Part shown: piece by piece, positions 8,771-17,170 of the stretch
Position numbering within the stretch: position 1 is the stretch's first letter
How the letters are laid out: every line of letters begins with the position of its first letter
Origin: Vairimorpha apis BRL 01
Lineage: Eukaryota > Microsporidia > Nosematidae
Assembly: GCA_000447185.1 (NCBI GenBank)
Contig: KE646961.1
Location: forward strand, 1 to 17,869
DNA length: 17,869 nt
Direction of reading: 5' to 3'
Notes under the pieces: model-generated
The model's input: the letters and a program-made list of their open reading frames with translations, nothing else
What the model was told of the DNA's origin: nothing
The model's database searches: none
Program-made: the position numbers and the translations under genes

Positions 8771-9922
8771 ATGACACTTTTATTATATTTATATCCACTT
8801 CTAATATACACAGAACTAAGTGAAAAAGGATATTTATATTCAGTAGGTCGTAAACAGTTCCTTTCAATAGACGGTGATTCTATACGAGTAGTTCCAAAAA
8901 ATGTAATGCCAGAAATGTTTGAAATAGAAACAAGACTAGATTCATATTCATATTATCTTAAAATATTTCCTGTCCCAAGACAAGACAACAGAGTAGTAGA
9001 CAAAGATTGGTTTTGGAACGATCATAAACTTATTTTACATGATAGTAATGATTGGATGAGTGAACATTTTACGTTTGCTATGGTACCACAACATATGTTA
9101 AAAATTGTTGTTAAAGATAAATGTGTTGAAACTACTGACGATAATTATGTTAAAGCTGTTACTTGTAGAAGTAAGAAAGATAGTTTGAATCAATATTATA
9201 GATGGTTTGGTGAGAATGAAAGAGAAATTGTTGAAGATTGGGTTGAACATAATGGTGGGAAAATTAAAAGGAGAGATAGGTATCCAGTATATAGACCTAA
9301 TAGACGGCCAAATAGGTATGATGATGATGATTTGTCTATTGTAGATTTTATACCGCCTGGTAGAAGACGACCGTATAGACCTTCTAAAGATTATGATCAT
9401 GAAGAGGTTTATCCTAATGATAGACGACCTACTAAAGATATAACTGATGATGAACTAGATATAGACGATTTTTATGATTTTCATAGACGTAGACCTAGAT
9501 ATAGACCACCTCGTAAAAGACCTGGACCGTATGATGATTATGATGATTATGATAGGTATCCATCTAGATATCCACAGAGACCAAATCGATACGATGATGA
9601 TCAATACGATAGGTATCCGTCTAGATATCCACAGAGACCTATTGGTAATGATCCGTGTGATCAATTTGGATGTGATGATAATTCAAATAGAGGTCCACCT
9701 GGAAAAAGTCCTTGGAACAACCCAAATGGACACTGGAATAATCAAAATGATCCTTGGAGTAATCCGAATGGACACTGGAATAATCAAAATGATCCCTGGA
9801 GTAATCCGAATGGAAATAGACCTGGAAAACAAAATAGTAATAAATATGGATGTGATGATACGTTAGATAGTATTGAAAAAGTTATATGTGAATTGAACGG
9901 GAATCCACAGTATATGTTGTAA
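8771..9922 (+). CDS. secreted ricin-B-like (beta-trefoil) protein with repeat tail (383 aa)
   Basis: Residues 1-14 are a hydrophobic leader (MTLLLYLYPLLIYT), and the following text reads as a secreted beta-rich domain to about residue 147. The stretch C118...C132...Q141-x3-W145 has the cysteine pair and Q/W signature of a ricin-B-type lectin repeat, and KGYLYSVGRKQFLSIDG opens like a trefoil repeat. This is only a carbohydrate-binding-type fold; no catalytic toxin domain is present. From about 160 on, the chain is Arg/Pro/Tyr/Asp-rich and low in complexity. It holds a 19-residue repeat (RYPSRYPQRP) and a 14-residue Trp repeat (HWNNQNDPWSNPNG). Two FGCDD/YGCDD motifs flank the Trp repeat, the second near the C-terminus. 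Secreted ricin-B-like proteins are a recurrent microsporidian family; a role at the spore surface or host interface is inference. The ATG follows an A-run and a C-rich leader. Confidence 0.75.
   Translation: MTLLLYLYPLLIYTELSEKGYLYSVGRKQFLSIDGDSIRVVPKNVMPEMFEIETRLDSYSYYLKIFPVPRQDNRVVDKDWFWNDHKLILHDSNDWMSEHFTFAMVPQHMLKIVVKDKCVETTDDNYVKAVTCRSKKDSLNQYYRWFGENEREIVEDWVEHNGGKIKRRDRYPVYRPNRRPNRYDDDDLSIVDFIPPGRRRPYRPSKDYDHEEVYPNDRRPTKDITDDELDIDDFYDFHRRRPRYRPPRKRPGPYDDYDDYDRYPSRYPQRPNRYDDDQYDRYPSRYPQRPIGNDPCDQFGCDDNSNRGPPGKSPWNNPNGHWNNQNDPWSNPNGHWNNQNDPWSNPNGNRPGKQNSNKYGCDDTLDSIEKVICELNGNPQYML
9551..9640 (+). repeat. 57-base tandem repeat, 1.6 copies, coding
   Basis: A 19-codon unit beginning DRYPSRYPQRP starts at 9551 and again at 9608. 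The second copy breaks off after RP. The bases are nearly identical between copies. Confidence 0.75.
9710..9814 (+). repeat. 42-base tandem repeat, 2.5 copies, coding
   Basis: The 14-residue unit PW(S/N)NPNGHWNNQND begins at 9710, 9752 and 9794; the third copy is half length. Each full unit places two tryptophans seven residues apart. Confidence 0.85.
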
Positions 9923-11148
9923 AAAGTGTTGTGTATATAAAAAGTTTGGTATTTTAATTAAAGATGTGTTTTTTAATATTATTGTAATTATTTAATTTAT
10001 ATTGCTAATTTATATTTTTATAAAAAATGGTTTTTTTTAATTTAAAAAGATTTGTAAATACATTATTAGTAAAATTTTATAATTGGTATTTAATTATATT
10101 GAAATTGTTTAAAATGTATATATTAATATTATTAAAAAATATTATTAAAATTTTATTTTTAATTTAGATATTTTTATATAAAATTATTTTTTCTCTTTAT
10201 TAGGACAAATAAACACATACAAAAAACTTTTTTAAGATGGTATTTTATTAAATTTTTTAAATTTAGCAGATTTTATATTACAAAAAAATTGTTTTTTTAG
10301 TTTTTATAACAAATAAATTAATACAAAAAACTTATTTAAAATGATATTTTTTTAAATTTCATTAATTTTAAATAAACATATTTTAAAATTATATATTTTT
10401 ATATTAAAATTATTTTTTTTATTTTTTAGTACAAATAAACCAATACAAAAAAATTTTATATTTAAATTTTTTAATTTATCCAATTTTATAAAAATGAAAT
10501 TTATTTTTTTGTTCTTATAACAAATAAACTAAAACAGAACTAATTTAAATATTTTTTTTAATTAACATTTTTTAATTAAAATTCTAATAATTAATTAATT
10601 ATAAATATTCATTAAATAAAAAATAACAATATAAAATACATTAAAGAAATATTTATAAATAAAATACTATAGAAATGTTAATTAATAATACAATAAATAA
10701 ATTAAACAATAATTATTTATATAAACATAAGAATATTTATTAACCTATATTATTAAATTTTTAATAACAAATATAAAAATACTTTTATCATTTTATATAA
10801 AAATACTTAAATCCTTTAATATAAAATATCTTATAATCATTTATTATAATTATATTCAAATAATTTAATATAAAATATATTATATCATTATACATTCAAA
10901 TAATTCAAATCATCAAATATTTAAATAATTAAAAAATAACTAAACATCAAATATATCATAATTAATGAATAAAATATTATTAATACAGTCTCATAATTAT
11001 TTATATATTCAAATAACTTTTAACCATCAAATAACAAACATTAACAATTTTACATATCCACACAAAAAAATAAAAATCACCCCCCTTAAACCCAATTGGT
11101 TAAATTAAAACCACCTTTTTTTAAATACCAAAAAAAATCTAAAAATAA
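9923..11148. other. 1.2 kb intergenic region, degenerate repeats, C-rich right end
   Basis: No gene is visible. Four diverged copies of a unit of roughly 100 bases occupy the centre (see 10205-10560). The right end is nearly G-free on the + strand: 10981-11100 has 26 C and 3 G. It includes a C6 run at 11080-11085, 64 bases before the DHHC start codon. Confidence 0.6.
10205..10560. repeat. degenerate direct repeat of about 90-120 bases, 4 copies
   Basis: The anchor ACAAATAAA followed by AC(C/A)AATACAAAAAA-like sequence recurs at 10205, 10309, 10431 and 10520. Each copy is preceded by a T-run ending in TTAG, TTATA or similar. Spacing is irregular (104, 122, 89), so this is an old, decayed tandem array. 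Confidence 0.55.
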
Positions 11149-11783
11149 ATGGCCCTTTACATAATCCTAAACAAAATAACAAAATCACTAGAACTAATAC
11201 TAATATCCCTAGTAATATCATTCTACATGTTATCAACATACGACACTCTTACATCATCAAGAAAATTCCCACTCTATTTCCTCATAATATCATTCTACCA
11301 CTACATAAACATTTTACTAACAAAATCAACAACCGACTACACAGACTTCTCTAAAATAAAAGGAATATGCAAGAAATGTAACAAAATAACAGATAACAGA
11401 ACTAAACATTGTGAAATATGCAACACATGTTATTATAAACGAGACCATCACTGTATAATGACAGGTAAATGTATAGCTTCACATAATTTTAAGAATCTTT
11501 ATTTTAGTATGTTATTTATTTTATTTTATTTTTTAAGTATTATTAATCGTGATAGTCGGATGAAAGAATTTTTATTTTTTATAAATTTTAGGGTGTTTAA
11601 TATTTTTATGTTTTTTGGATTAATTTCTTGATTGTTGTTGATAAAACTAGTGGGGAGTTTTTTATGATGGATGGGAGTGTTTATGAGTGTGTGCGTGTTA
11701 ATAGGTTAAGATGGGTGTTTAAGGATGGGGTTTTTTGTATTTTGTGTCCTTTTATTAAGAAAGAGTCTAGGATTGTGTGTTGA
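11149..11783 (+). CDS. DHHC palmitoyltransferase, interrupted by a one-base frameshift
   Basis: The enzyme class moves a fatty acyl group onto protein cysteines at Golgi or other membranes. The first frame (11149-11631) encodes two membrane segments (about residues 13-30 and 40-57). The full zinc-finger/DHHC core follows: C74-x2-C77, H87-C88-x2-C91-x2-C94, D99-H-H-C102, C108 and N113; C102 is the acyl-carrying cysteine. A third hydrophobic segment follows, and a fourth begins at the TGA at 11629. The next frame, open from 11601 and ending in TGA at 11783, continues the family pattern: the rest of the fourth segment, a TSGE (11646-11657) where the family has TTxE, and an RLRWVF stretch where it has the NW-xx-VFG region. 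Removal of one T from the T6 run at 11611-11616 explains the shift. It may be an assembly error or a recent lesion. The in-frame TAA just before the ATG fixes the start. Confidence 0.88.
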
Positions 11784-13177
11784 AGATTAAATAGATTTAT
11801 TTTGTTTATAATAGAAGGTGATAAGATAATGAGAAATTGATTTTGTATATTTTTAATAGATTTATTTTGAATAATGAGAAGGTTGTTTTTATTGTATTAG
11901 ATTTAATAGATTTATTTTGTTTATAATAGAAGGTGATATGATAATATGAAGGTTCTATTATTATAGTAATTTAAAATAGATTTGTTTTGAATAATGAGAA
12001 GGTTGTTTTTATTGTAGTAGATTTAATAGATTTATTTTGTTTATAATAGAAGAGTATATGATAATGAGAAATTGATTTTGTTTGGATTTAAATAGATTTG
12101 TTTTGAATAATGAGAAGGTTGTTTTTATTGTAGTAGATTTAATAGATTTATTTTGTTTATAATATAAATAATGAAGTTATTATTGGGATAATGATAAGTT
12201 GTTTTTATTCAAATTTAGATAGATTTTTAATAAGAAGTTATTTTAATTTTATATACATATATCTTATGTTCTTATTATTATTTCTTAAAAATTATTTTTA
12301 TCTTGTATTATAAATATTTTACAAAATATTATTTTTATTTTGTATTACTATCATTATTTAAAAAATATTATTTTTATTTTATATCCCATTATTATTTTAA
12401 AAGAAGAAATTTTTATATTTATATATTTTATAAGTATTTAAATAATTATTTCTAATAAGATAAATCTCATAAATTAAATATAATATATTTAATTAAGTAA
12501 CATAGAATATAAATTTTTTACTCATCTTCATTTATTTTTAAGTATTCAGTTTGTTAATAAATAAATTTTATTAAATTAAAATTTTTTTTTAGAATAGTTA
12601 TAAAATATATTTGTATAATAATTAAATAAAATGTAAAGATAATTAAAATTATTTTTATAATAGTTATATATAATATAAAAGTATATTTGTACAATAATTA
12701 AATATAGTATAAAAGACATAAATTTAATTTAATTCAAAATATACTCATTATTCTTAATACATACATTTTATTCATAATTCTAAAATATAGTATAAACAAT
12801 AATTTAATATAAAATATAAATACAAACAGATTATAAATTTATATAATAAAATGTAACATATAATAATAGAATATACATATATTATAAACATTATTTAAAA
12901 AAGAGATATATTAAATAACATATAAAATAATAACATATACATTAATAAACATATAATATAATGTTATACATTAAATATAATATAATAACACTAATAAAAT
13001 AAAACCATAATATACGAATAAACATATATTAATATATATTAAATAAAATAACATATATTAAATAACACACATATAAAATAACAACACTAATTAAATATAA
13101 TAACATAATATACCAATAAAAATATCTTAATATATATAAAATATAATATAAAAATACTAATAAAATAATATTAATAT
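11784..13177. other. 1.4 kb intergenic region between convergent genes, repeat-rich
   Basis: The left part is the G-rich tandem array at 11786-12165. Shorter direct repeats follow (39-base spacing at 12323/12362; about 66-base spacing at 12596/12662). The right part (12840-13130) is a thicket of ATTAAATAACATATA-like strings with C but hardly any G on the + strand. No open frame was judged real. Confidence 0.6.
11786..12165. repeat. tandem repeat of about 118 bases, 3 copies plus a partial
   Basis: GAGAAGGTTGTTTTTATTGT begins at 11876, 11996 and 12112 (spacing 120 and 116). Each copy is followed by TAGATTTAATAGATTTATTTTGTTTATAATA; a partial unit with that second half begins at about 11789. 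The array starts immediately after the stop of the DHHC gene. Confidence 0.8.
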
Positions 13178-13588
13178 TTATTTCTTCTTATTCTTCTCCC
13201 TCTTAATACTACTAACACTCTTCCCTTCACTAACACCACCTCTAAGCTCCATATTCTTCTTACTAGTACTTCCATACCTACATACATATTTCTTTAATTC
13301 CTCGTCGTACACAAACTTGCCTTTCCTTTTTTTTATTCCTTTTTTAGCTGCAAATATTTCCCATTTAGTCTGTTTCTTTATAGAGTATTGATTCGGTAAT
13401 TTGTATGTGCACTGGTCTAATACGTAGATGAGGTCGAGATCTTTTTGTGTTGATTTGTATGTGTTTTTTATGTATTGTTTAAATGATTTTAACATGTTTG
13501 TAGCTAATGTATTTATTGTATTATTTTCTAAGTCTTTTAGAGTGTTGTTTGGTGATATGCATGTTAGAAGATTTGGAATTTTTTGCAT
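13178..13588 (-). CDS. RRS1: ribosome assembly factor Rrs1 (136 aa)
   Basis: Rrs1 works with Rpf2 to load the 5S RNP (5S rRNA, uL5, uL18) onto the pre-60S particle in the nucleolus. The family signature is clear: after an LP motif (64-65) comes TKWEIFAAKKGIKKRKG (74-90), which matches the conserved TKWE-FA--KGI-K block. It is followed by FVYDEELKKYVCRYG (92-106), matching the conserved YDE...W-R-G stretch with Tyr in place of the usual Trp. The N-terminal 60 residues are helical and partner-binding in relatives. The C-terminal tail is short and Lys-rich (KREKNKKK), as expected for a nucleolar protein. At 136 residues it is much shorter than yeast Rrs1 (about 200), typical of microsporidian shrinkage. 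A CCCC block lies 12-15 bases upstream of the ATG. It is in tandem with VMA6, 477 bases apart. Confidence 0.9.
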   Translation of the reverse strand: MQKIPNLLTCISPNNTLKDLENNTINTLATNMLKSFKQYIKNTYKSTQKDLDLIYVLDQCTYKLPNQYSIKKQTKWEIFAAKKGIKKRKGKFVYDEELKKYVCRYGSTSKKNMELRGGVSEGKSVSSIKREKNKKK

Positions 13589-13599
13589 TTTATTTTAAT

Positions 13600-13609
13600 G
13601 GGGTTATTT
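13600..13609 (-). promoter_or_regulatory. AAATAACCCC start-proximal motif of RRS1
   Basis: On the - strand AAATAACCCC ends 11 bases before the RRS1 ATG. CCC/GGG-type blocks just upstream of start codons are a known microsporidian transcription signal. The identical ten bases precede VMA6, which makes chance less likely. Confidence 0.55.
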
Positions 13610-13630
13610 AAATATTGTAGTAATAGTGTA

Positions 13631-13700
13631 TTATATGTATTGTTATAGTGTGTTATATGTATTGTTATAGTGTGTTATATGTATTATATGTATTATATGT
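13631..13700. repeat. 22-base tandem repeat, about 3 copies
   Basis: TATGTATTGTTATAGTGTGT recurs with 22-base spacing, starting about 45 bases upstream of the RRS1 ATG and just outside its CCCC motif. Confidence 0.75.
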
Positions 13701-13840
13701 GTTGTGTATTGTGAAATGATTATAGTAGTATTGTTATATATTACAAAGTTGTTATTTATGTATATAATATTATATGTATTATATACATAAAAATATTTAT
13801 AATATTGTAACTATATAATATGTATATAATATTATATCTA

Positions 13841-13917
13841 TATATTAATATTATATACAATATATTAATATTATATCTATATATTAATATTATATCTATA
13901 TATTAATATAACATACA
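13841..13917. repeat. 19-20-base AT tandem repeat, 4 copies
   Basis: TATATTAATATTATAT followed by CTA or ACAA begins at 13841, 13861, 13880 and 13899. The unit is nearly self-complementary (ATTAATAT core), so it could extrude cruciforms. Confidence 0.7.
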
Positions 13918-14065
13918 ATATATAACATAAAATTCAACACACTAAATTAATATAATACTTATAATACACTATAACAATACATAAATAACACTCATTTCAA
14001 TACATACTATACTACTATTACAATACATAAATAACATATAACACAACATATAACATACAATAATA

Positions 14066-15130
14066 TCATTTATTCAAATTCAACAAACTCCCAATCTCAT
14101 TTTTCCGTCCTTGCAAAACACAATCAACAATCCACAAAACATTTTTAATTTCCTGTTCCTTCAACTTAAAATAAGAATAAACACACGACACATCATTAAA
14201 AATCCTAAACGACTCACAATATTTACAAACCTCTTTATTAACCAACTCACTATACAAATCTTTATTAATATTATACCTACTACTCAAAATATTCTTCATA
14301 TCATCTATAGATTCAACCATACTTAAACTTGATACCATTTTAGCATCCATAGAATGTATCCTTGGATAAAGATCTAATCTATCTTTACCTACAAACATAT
14401 TTAATGAATTCATAGTTAAATCTATTATACATCGATCTGCTTCAAGTTCAAGTATCTCTAAAATAAACAAGTTTGTGTTTTTTAATTTGTTGTATGTGTC
14501 TTCTATATGAAATTTATTAAGGAGTGCTTGTTTTTTTTGATAATCGTTGTCTTTAAAATCTGGGTGCCATTTGAGTTTATAATAATATTTTTTTAGAAAA
14601 CAGTTTTCTATACAATATTTTTGAACGTCTGTCATGTCTTTACAGAATTTTAAGGTTTTTAGTTCGTCGAAGTCTCCTATGTCTATTTTTGTAAATAGGT
14701 TGTTTATATCTTTATTTTTTGTAAGGGATTGGAGGATGAAGAAGAAGTTTTTTATTTTGTGGGTTTCTATATAATATTCTAGGATTGTGTTAAGTGGGTT
14801 GGTTGTGTGTATGTTGTTATCTGTTTTATCATAATCATTTATACCATCTTTATAATTATAACTATTATTTATATTATCATTTGTACACTTTAATATATTT
14901 TCATATTCATTTATAAGTGTTTTATTCAAACTCTTTTTAAGTTCATTTTTGTTCATTTCTGTACCTTCTAAAAATTTGTATTTTCTATTAAGTTTTATAC
15001 AAATTTCTTCTATTGTCTCACATTGTTTTAAACTGTTGTATTCGTCAGAATTGAATAATTGGAGTTCTTTACCATTTATTTCTGCTATAATGTAGCCGTA
15101 TTTGTCTGTACATGTGTATTGGACGTGCAT
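14066..15130 (-). CDS. VMA6: V-type proton ATPase subunit d (Vma6/AC39, 354 aa)
   Basis: Subunit d caps the membrane c-ring of the V-ATPase and links it to the central rotor stalk; the enzyme acidifies vacuoles. The N-terminus carries the family's opening: YGYIIAEINGKELQLF, then DEYNSLKQCETIEEI (29-43), matching dY-nL-QCetleD. The C-terminus carries the closing block EQEIKNVLWIVDCVLQ (325-340), matching the conserved E-EI-N--WI-EC-xQ. The stretch IIDLTMNSLNM and LYPRIHSM in the second half also fit. The length (354) equals the usual 345-355, so the gene is complete. The ATG at 15128-15130 is preceded by CCCC 8-11 bases upstream. Unlike the rest of the protein, residues about 85-107 are an Asn/Asp-rich insert. 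It lies in tandem upstream of RRS1. Confidence 0.93.
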   Translation of the reverse strand: MHVQYTCTDKYGYIIAEINGKELQLFNSDEYNSLKQCETIEEICIKLNRKYKFLEGTEMNKNELKKSLNKTLINEYENILKCTNDNINNSYNYKDGINDYDKTDNNIHTTNPLNTILEYYIETHKIKNFFFILQSLTKNKDINNLFTKIDIGDFDELKTLKFCKDMTDVQKYCIENCFLKKYYYKLKWHPDFKDNDYQKKQALLNKFHIEDTYNKLKNTNLFILEILELEADRCIIDLTMNSLNMFVGKDRLDLYPRIHSMDAKMVSSLSMVESIDDMKNILSSRYNINKDLYSELVNKEVCKYCESFRIFNDVSCVYSYFKLKEQEIKNVLWIVDCVLQGRKNEIGSLLNLNK

Positions 15131-15137
15131 TTCTGAA

Positions 15138-15147
15138 GGGGTTATTT
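15138..15147 (-). promoter_or_regulatory. AAATAACCCC start-proximal motif of VMA6
   Basis: The - strand reads AAATAACCCC, ending seven bases before the ATG. It is identical to the motif before RRS1, and it decides the start because no other ATG with such a block lies nearby. Confidence 0.55.
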
Positions 15148-15217
15148 TTAGTTGGAAATATTTATGGTGATATATATAAGAATAGAGGGATATGAAGAGG
15201 GATGGAGAAAGTGGAGA

Positions 15218-15400
15218 AAGTATAATAGAGATATTGAAAGTAAATGGTGTATGTAGGATTTATAAATGGATGGTAAGTATGAAGAAATGGTGTAGAAAGT
15301 GGAGGGATAAAAGTATAATAGAGATATTTAAAGTAAATGGATATGAAGAAGTAGTGTATAAAAAGTAAATGGATATGAAGAAGTAGTGTATGGAAAGTAG
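15218..15400. repeat. purine-rich minisatellite upstream of VMA6
   Basis: AAAGTATAATAGAGATATT recurs at 15218 and 15310 (92 bases apart). AAAGTAAATGGATATGAAG followed by AAGTAGTGTAT recurs at 15330 and 15362 (32 bases apart). Seen from VMA6 this is a pyrimidine-rich upstream tract. Confidence 0.65.
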
Positions 15401-15807
15401 AGGGATGGTAAGTAAATGATATAAAATGCTTTGATCAAATTATGGAAATATTTTATAATATATAAGAAATGTTTGTGTGGTGTGACAGATGTATAGAAAT
15501 GAACTAGTGTAGTATAAGAATAGAGATAAAGTAGAGGTTGATTATTTGATTATAAAGAAATAATAAGATGCATATTATATATTGCATAAATATATATTAC
15601 TATACATTCATTACTTAAATACTATATACTTACATATTATATACATACATATTATAATATTGCATTTAATATCTTATATATAGTAAATTTATATATATAT
15701 CATTTTATATATCACTTTATATATTATATATTACTATACATCCATTACTTACATATTATATATTATATTTTACTATACTATAAACTTATATATTATATTT
15801 TTTTATC

Positions 15808-15888
15808 TTTATGCATGTTATTTTTTTTCTTTATTTATAGATGTGTTTATGCACATTAAATATAAAAAGAATTTTAATATTTATGCAT
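15808..15888 (+). other. cluster of three TTTATGCA motifs
   Basis: TTTATGCAT, TTTATGCAC and TTTATGCAT lie at 15808-15816, 15846-15854 and 15880-15888. A related inverse copy (TTGCATAAA) lies at 15582-15590. They sit where the + strand changes from C-only to G-rich without any gene. The function is unknown. Confidence 0.4.
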
Positions 15889-16072
15889 ATTTTATGTATG
15901 AAAATTGGAGATATTTTAGCATGGAAAAATTTAAATTTATAATGAATAGTACAATATAATAAATGAATAGTAAATGGTATAAGTAATATAAAAGATATAT
16001 TAAAGATTTTATAGTATATGGTACATTGATACAAAAGTAACTATTATTAAATGGTATATTATAGATTATATT

Positions 16073-16161
16073 AAACTATTATATATTAATATAACTCTAT
16101 TATATATTACTATAATAAATTGTATAAATTTTTTTAAGTATCTATTAATATATAATAGTTT
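16073..16161. repeat. 18-base perfect inverted repeat, 53-base spacer
   Basis: AAACTATTATATATTAAT (16073-16090) is the exact reverse complement of 16144-16161. The right arm is also the first unit of a 15-base tandem array that runs to 16206. Confidence 0.6.
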
Positions 16162-16206
16162 TATATATAATAGTTTAATATATAATAGTTTAATATATAA
16201 TAGTGT
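16147..16206. repeat. 15-base AT tandem repeat, 4 copies
   Basis: AATATATAATAGTTT recurs at 16147, 16162, 16177 and 16192, with a single substitution in the second copy and one near the end of the fourth. Confidence 0.75.
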
Positions 16207-16395
16207 TATATTATACATTACTATAATATTAATATAACTCTATTATACATTATCAAAAGTAATTTTAATATAACATATTACAATATTATTTATTATATAT
16301 TATACATTATTATAATATAATAAATTACAATAATATTTTATATTACAATATTATTATAAATATAAATATAACATTAAATTAATATAACACAATAT

Positions 16396-16505
16396 AATTA
16401 TTAACACTATTATATAACACATTAAAATATCATTATAATTATTAACACTATTATATAACACATTACAATATAATTATTAACACTATTATATAACACATTA
16501 TAGTA
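16396..16505. repeat. 35-41-base tandem repeat, 3 copies
   Basis: AATTATTAACACTATTATAT followed by AACACATTA begins at 16396, 16437 and 16472. The array ends just downstream of the stop of the - strand gene at 16543 and is C-only on the + strand. Confidence 0.75.
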
Positions 16506-16542
16506 ATATTATATAACACATTACAATTTAAATCTTAAATTT

Positions 16543-17040
16543 TTATTGACAACACATAAAATATTTCCCAACACATTTATAAAAAACAGATCTCCTCTTC
16601 TTTATTTCAGGCTCAGTATAAACAATTTTAGTGCTATACAACTCAAATCCATTTGAATTTGATTTTATTATTTCTTCATGTGTTAAATCGAGTTTATCTT
16701 GTTCTGTGAATGTGGTAATCAGATTATCATTTATGTTATTATCATTAATATATTCATTATTTATATTATTTATACTATTAATATTGTTAATATATTCATT
16801 ATTATCATTGTTGATATATTTATTGTTAATATATTCTTTGTTACTATTAACAAACTCACTATTAACACACTCACTATTAACACACTCATTAACACACTCA
16901 CATTTATTTTGTCCACTTGATAAATCCCTCTTATCATACTCTTCATCTTCACCACTAGTAGTAGCTAAAAATGATACTTCATATACCTTTCCTTCCTCAC
17001 TTAGATCTGTTATTTTGTATGATATTTTGTCTTGTTCCAT
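16543..17040 (-). CDS. unrecognised Asn-rich protein (165 aa), possible Trm6-like remnant
   Basis: The N-terminal 30 residues (KISYKITDLSEEGKVYEV) look like beta strands. Next come an ECVN repeat (C47 to about V64) and an Asn/Tyr/Ile low-complexity run of NEYIN units (69-107). The C-terminal 55 residues are again ordinary protein: LTHEEIIK (119-126), F132, STKIVYTEPEIKKRR (136-150), KYF near 159-161, ending in CCQ. The order LT-EEI, F, KT-Y, Lys/Arg cluster, KYF resembles the middle of Trm6/Gcd10, the non-catalytic partner in tRNA m1A58 methylation. The long C-terminal domain of that family is absent, and the bases after the stop are not coding. The resemblance is weak and could be chance. 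No CCC block precedes the ATG. The end of the gene abuts an AT repeat array. Confidence 0.65.
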   Translation of the reverse strand: MEQDKISYKITDLSEEGKVYEVSFLATTSGEDEEYDKRDLSSGQNKCECVNECVNSECVNSEFVNSNKEYINNKYINNDNNEYINNINSINNINNEYINDNNINDNLITTFTEQDKLDLTHEEIIKSNSNGFELYSTKIVYTEPEIKKRRSVFYKCVGKYFMCCQ

Positions 17041-17170
17041 TTTTGTTTTGAAAGTGGTTTTAAATTTTTTTAATTTATATGTTTGTTTAGTAAATAAATG
17101 TAATTTGTTTTGGAATTTGTTTAAGAAGGATTTGATGGTTGAGTGTGTATGGGAGAGATGGAGTGGATAG

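Larger units (their letters stand above)
13589..14065. other. RRS1-VMA6 spacer with two short tandem arrays
   Basis: A 22-base unit (TTATATGTATTGTTATAGTGTG) lies at about 13631-13700 in three copies. A 19/20-base unit (TATATTAATATTATATCTA) starts at 13841, 13861, 13880 and 13899. The left half is G-only and the right half C-only on the + strand. No coding frame is visible. The RRS1 promoter and the VMA6 3' end share this spacer. Confidence 0.7.
15131..16542. other. 1.4 kb region without a supported gene; purine block, motif cluster, AT arrays
   Basis: The part at 15150-15540 is a G/A/T block almost without C on the + strand (15181-15300: 39 G, no C) and holds minisatellite-like repeats. A C-only block follows at 15590-15790, then a G-leaning one at 15840-16030 bearing three TTTATGC motifs. 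From 16060 to 16520 there are AT arrays and an inverted repeat. A hydrophobic frame on the - strand (15831-16034) lacks an ATG and is not accepted as a gene. Confidence 0.6.

Noticed and set aside
9474..9866. 130-residue Met/Ile/Asp-rich frame on the + strand
   Set aside because: It is a shifted reading of the GAT/TAT-rich repeat tail of the ricin-B-like gene, with no domain or signal of its own.
11080..11085. C6 run as the start-site motif of the DHHC gene
   Set aside because: It lies 64 bases before the ATG, farther than the usual CCC signal, and the whole flank is C-rich from the skew pattern. It was left as description only.
13589..14065. Possible CRISPR array in the regular short repeats
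   Set aside because: Units of 19-22 bases follow one another directly without unique spacers, the sequence is AT-only, and the genome is eukaryotic. They are simple tandem repeats.
15831..16034. 67-residue hydrophobic frame on the - strand at a gene-free skew switch
   Set aside because: It begins at TTG with no ATG in the frame and no upstream signal. Length and composition are expected by chance in AT-rich DNA.
16631..17170. 179-residue hydrophobic open frame on the + strand
   Set aside because: It is the complement of the Asn-rich repeat part of the - strand gene (Asn codons read backwards give Leu/Ile). It has no family pattern, and the - strand frame has an ATG and sensible ends.
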